From NCBI GenBank assembly GCA_963782965.1, contig CAWALV010000006.1:248001-312000 (forward strand): 64,000 nt of DNA, read 5' to 3'. This document shows positions 62,282-64,000 of the stretch, piece after piece. Each line of letters begins with the position of its first letter. Within the stretch, counting starts at the first letter, position 1. The stretch is from CAWALV01 sp963782965 (GTDB taxonomy: Bacteria; Actinomycetota; Actinomycetes; Acidothermales; Acidothermaceae). Made by a program: the position numbers and the translations under genes. The notes under the pieces are model-generated. The model saw only the letters and a list, made by a program, of their open reading frames with translations, was not told the DNA's origin and did not search any database.

Positions 62282-63322
62282 TCAGTCGGCCGACGTGCCG
62301 TCTTCCCAGTGGTTGCCGGACCACGCCGTGCCGGCCGTGTGAGGCCAGGCCGCGCGGACACCGAAACGGCCACCTCGCGCAAAGAACCGACGGGAGAAGG
62401 TGTTGTCGATGACTCGGATCGCGGTGGCTGCTCCGTGCGGGCCGGTCGCGCCGCCGTACACCATGTAGCCACCGCCCGCGAGCAGGTTCTGCTCGATCAA
62501 GATGTCGTCGATCGGTCCGAAATCGGTCTTGATGAAGATCGTGGCAGTTTGGGGTTGTTCGTTTTCAAGGGTGTTGTGAATGATTCGTATGTGGTGGCCA
62601 GTGCCGATATATAGGTCTTCGTTGTGCGAACCCCCGTTGTTGACGAGCCCATGGATCCAGCAGTCTTGGATGAGCGCAGGCGCATGGAGGTTGGCGCCGT
62701 TGCGGACGTGTGCGATCTCGTCGCGCAGCAGGGTGAGCGACCCGCGCGTGAGGTTCACGGCATCCGTCGGCACCGGCATCCCCACGCCGATGAGCTCGGA
62801 GTCCTCGATCGTTAGGTTCGTCCCGCGATCGTCGACCAGGTAGAGCTTGGTGGAGCCACTGACCCGGACGTTCTTGATCTTCACGTCGTTGACATTCGGG
62901 GCGATATAGATCGTGCCCCGGACGTCGAGGTTTTCCAATGTGGTTCCGCTGCGGGTCACTCGAATGCTTGCCGAGGGTTTGAGGGTCCCGCGAGGCCCTG
63001 TGGACGACGCATCAGCGAACGGGGCGCCGGCAGGTTCCTTGCTCGGGTCCGGAAGTGTCGTCGCCGGTGCCGTCGACGGAGTTGCCGTCGATTGGCTGGT
63101 CGGGCGGTCTGTTGGGCTCGGTGCGCCGGCGGGAGTGCTGCTGCCCAGATGCGGAGTCGGAAGGGCGACATACAAGACCGCGATCACCAGGACGAGGAGC
63201 GTTGCTTTCCAGCCGTGCAGATGCCTCCTCGCTGCTGCCAATCGGGCGCGGAAGTCGCCGTGTCTGACGCTCAACGAAACAGGGACCTTATCGTCGGGTT
63301 GGCCGGGTCGCGTACACGGCAC
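62282..63322 (-). CDS. Secreted/anchored right-handed beta-helix protein (second copy)
   Basis: A 346-aa intact paralogue. The N terminus has a basic stretch, one hydrophobic helix (ATLLVLVIAVLYVALPT) and a Pro/Ser/Thr linker of ~50 residues. The beta-helix domain follows (GPRGTLKPSASIRVT, NLDVRGTIYIAPNVNDVKIKNVRVSG, DDRGTNLTIEDSE, HNEDLYIGTGHHIRIIHNTLEN) and ends AWSGNHWEDGTSAD. It may be a signal anchor rather than a cleaved signal. Start GTG 63322 or a downstream TTG around MSVRHGDF is uncertain. It lies 9 bases behind the third copy. Confidence 0.8.
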   Translation of the reverse strand: MPCTRPGQPDDKVPVSLSVRHGDFRARLAAARRHLHGWKATLLVLVIAVLYVALPTPHLGSSTPAGAPSPTDRPTSQSTATPSTAPATTLPDPSKEPAGAPFADASSTGPRGTLKPSASIRVTRSGTTLENLDVRGTIYIAPNVNDVKIKNVRVSGSTKLYLVDDRGTNLTIEDSELIGVGMPVPTDAVNLTRGSLTLLRDEIAHVRNGANLHAPALIQDCWIHGLVNNGGSHNEDLYIGTGHHIRIIHNTLENEQPQTATIFIKTDFGPIDDILIEQNLLAGGGYMVYGGATGPHGAATAIRVIDNTFSRRFFARGGRFGVRAAWPHTAGTAWSGNHWEDGTSAD

Positions 63323-63331
63323 GCGACCGAA

Positions 63332-64000
63332 CTACGCTGGGCTGCCGTCGTCCCACACGTTGCCCGTCCATTGCGACCCTGGGTCGGTCGGCCACGAGGC
63401 ACGTGGACCGTAGAGGCCACCGTTGGGGAAGAACGTCCGAGATATCGTGTTGCCCGTCGCTCGCACGTTCGTCGCGGTCCCGTGAGGGCCCGCCCCGCCG
63501 CCGTAGACGACGTAGCCTCCTCCTGCCATGAGGTTGTTCTGAAGTAGCACATCGTTGATCGGCCCGAAATCAGACTTGATGAAGACTGCAGCAGTCTGCG
63601 CGAGGCCGTTCAACAGCGTGTTGTGCACGATCCGTACGTTCCCGCCAGCACCAATGTAGATGTCTTCGTTGTGCGAGCTGGGGTTTTGCACGATGCCGTG
63701 GAAGTAGCAGTCTTGGATCAGGGCGGGGCCGCTGAGGTTGACGCCGTTTCGGACTACCGATATGTCGTCGCGTGTCAACGTCAAGGTGCCGAAGCTGAGG
63801 TTCACTGCGTCAGTCGGGGCGGGGAAACCGGTTCCGGTCAGCTCGCTGTCCTGGATGGTGAGGTTGGTGCCACGGTCGTCGATCAGGTAGAGCGTCGTGG
63901 AGCTACGCACGCGCACGTTCTTGATCGTGACATTGCTCACGCCAGGCGCGATGTAGATGATTCCCGTGACGTCGAGATCTTGAAGCACCGTTCCGCTCGT
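63332..64000 (-). CDS. Right-handed beta-helix protein (third copy), 5' end beyond the window
   Basis: Partial: 222 codons up to the window edge, so the signal and linker are not visible. The domain follows the other two closely (YIAPGVSNVTIKNVRVRSS, DDRGTNLTIQDSEL, NSHNEDIYIG in the form SSHNEDIYIG, FIKSDFGPINDVLLQNN) and ends QWTGNVWDDGSPA. It is closer to the first copy (GGGYVVYGGGAGPHGTATNVRA) than to the second. Stop TAG at 63332–63334. Confidence 0.85.
   Translation of the reverse strand, partial: TSGTVLQDLDVTGIIYIAPGVSNVTIKNVRVRSSTTLYLIDDRGTNLTIQDSELTGTGFPAPTDAVNLSFGTLTLTRDDISVVRNGVNLSGPALIQDCYFHGIVQNPSSHNEDIYIGAGGNVRIVHNTLLNGLAQTAAVFIKSDFGPINDVLLQNNLMAGGGYVVYGGGAGPHGTATNVRATGNTISRTFFPNGGLYGPRASWPTDPGSQWTGNVWDDGSPA

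Overview
The window is a 64 kb piece of a high-GC actinobacterial chromosome. Three things point there. The gene order ssd–tadABC–pilin–TadE-like–DUF1998 helicase–bldG–hppA–topA–tmk–holB–secreted hydrolase closely follows the arrangement known in Streptomyces and, in part, Mycobacterium. There is a tRNA-Gln–glmU–prs–rplY–pth block. There are also several coenzyme F420 genes. GTG and TTG starts, ATGA/GTGA overlaps and TANNNT -10 boxes without clear -35 boxes fit the same group. I cannot name the genus.

Region by region. 0.1–5.2 kb: a Tad/Flp-type pilus operon behind a CpaE-like ssd. 5.2–21.5 kb: conserved housekeeping and developmental genes (DUF1998 helicase, BldG with a degenerate RsbW-like partner, H+-pyrophosphatase, topoisomerase I, an MFS–thymidylate kinase fusion, clamp-loader delta', an F420/FMN split-barrel protein, a Pro-rich secreted protein, a lipoprotein peptidase). 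21.7–25.0 kb: tRNA-Thr and an unrecognised cassette built around an Asp-box beta-propeller. 25.0–28.8 kb: an F420 cluster (fbiB, GntR regulator, F420-dependent LLM enzyme, fbiD). 28.9–32.0 kb: ion transport (NhaA–DsbA fusion, MntP, GDT1-family). 32.1–33.5 kb: a seven-bladed propeller fused to a thioredoxin domain whose first active-site position is an in-frame UGA followed by a SECIS-like hairpin, so most likely a selenoprotein. 33.6–51.5 kb: accessory metabolism and transport (three MFS exporters, two MarR regulators with palindromic operators, TauE/SafE, glycerate kinase, aldehyde dehydrogenase, DMT transporter, GT20 trehalose-phosphate-synthase-like enzyme, DUF885 peptidase, pirin, fatty-acid desaturase). 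51.8–55.9 kb: tRNA-Gln–glmU–prs–rplY–pth. 55.9–64 kb: two GT2 glycosyltransferases, a nucleotidyltransferase-like gene, and three related secreted beta-helix proteins around an SLC13/RCK transporter; this looks like a cell-surface region.

The most interesting item is the WUGPC selenoprotein candidate at 32143–33528: reading continues in frame through the UGA into a complete thioredoxin C-terminal half, and the hairpin lies at the expected distance. Next are the three-copy beta-helix family (first copy frameshifted), the Asp-box propeller cassette beside tRNA-Thr, and a 66-nt nested hairpin at 47053–47118. No CRISPR array, insertion sequence, prophage or rRNA was seen.
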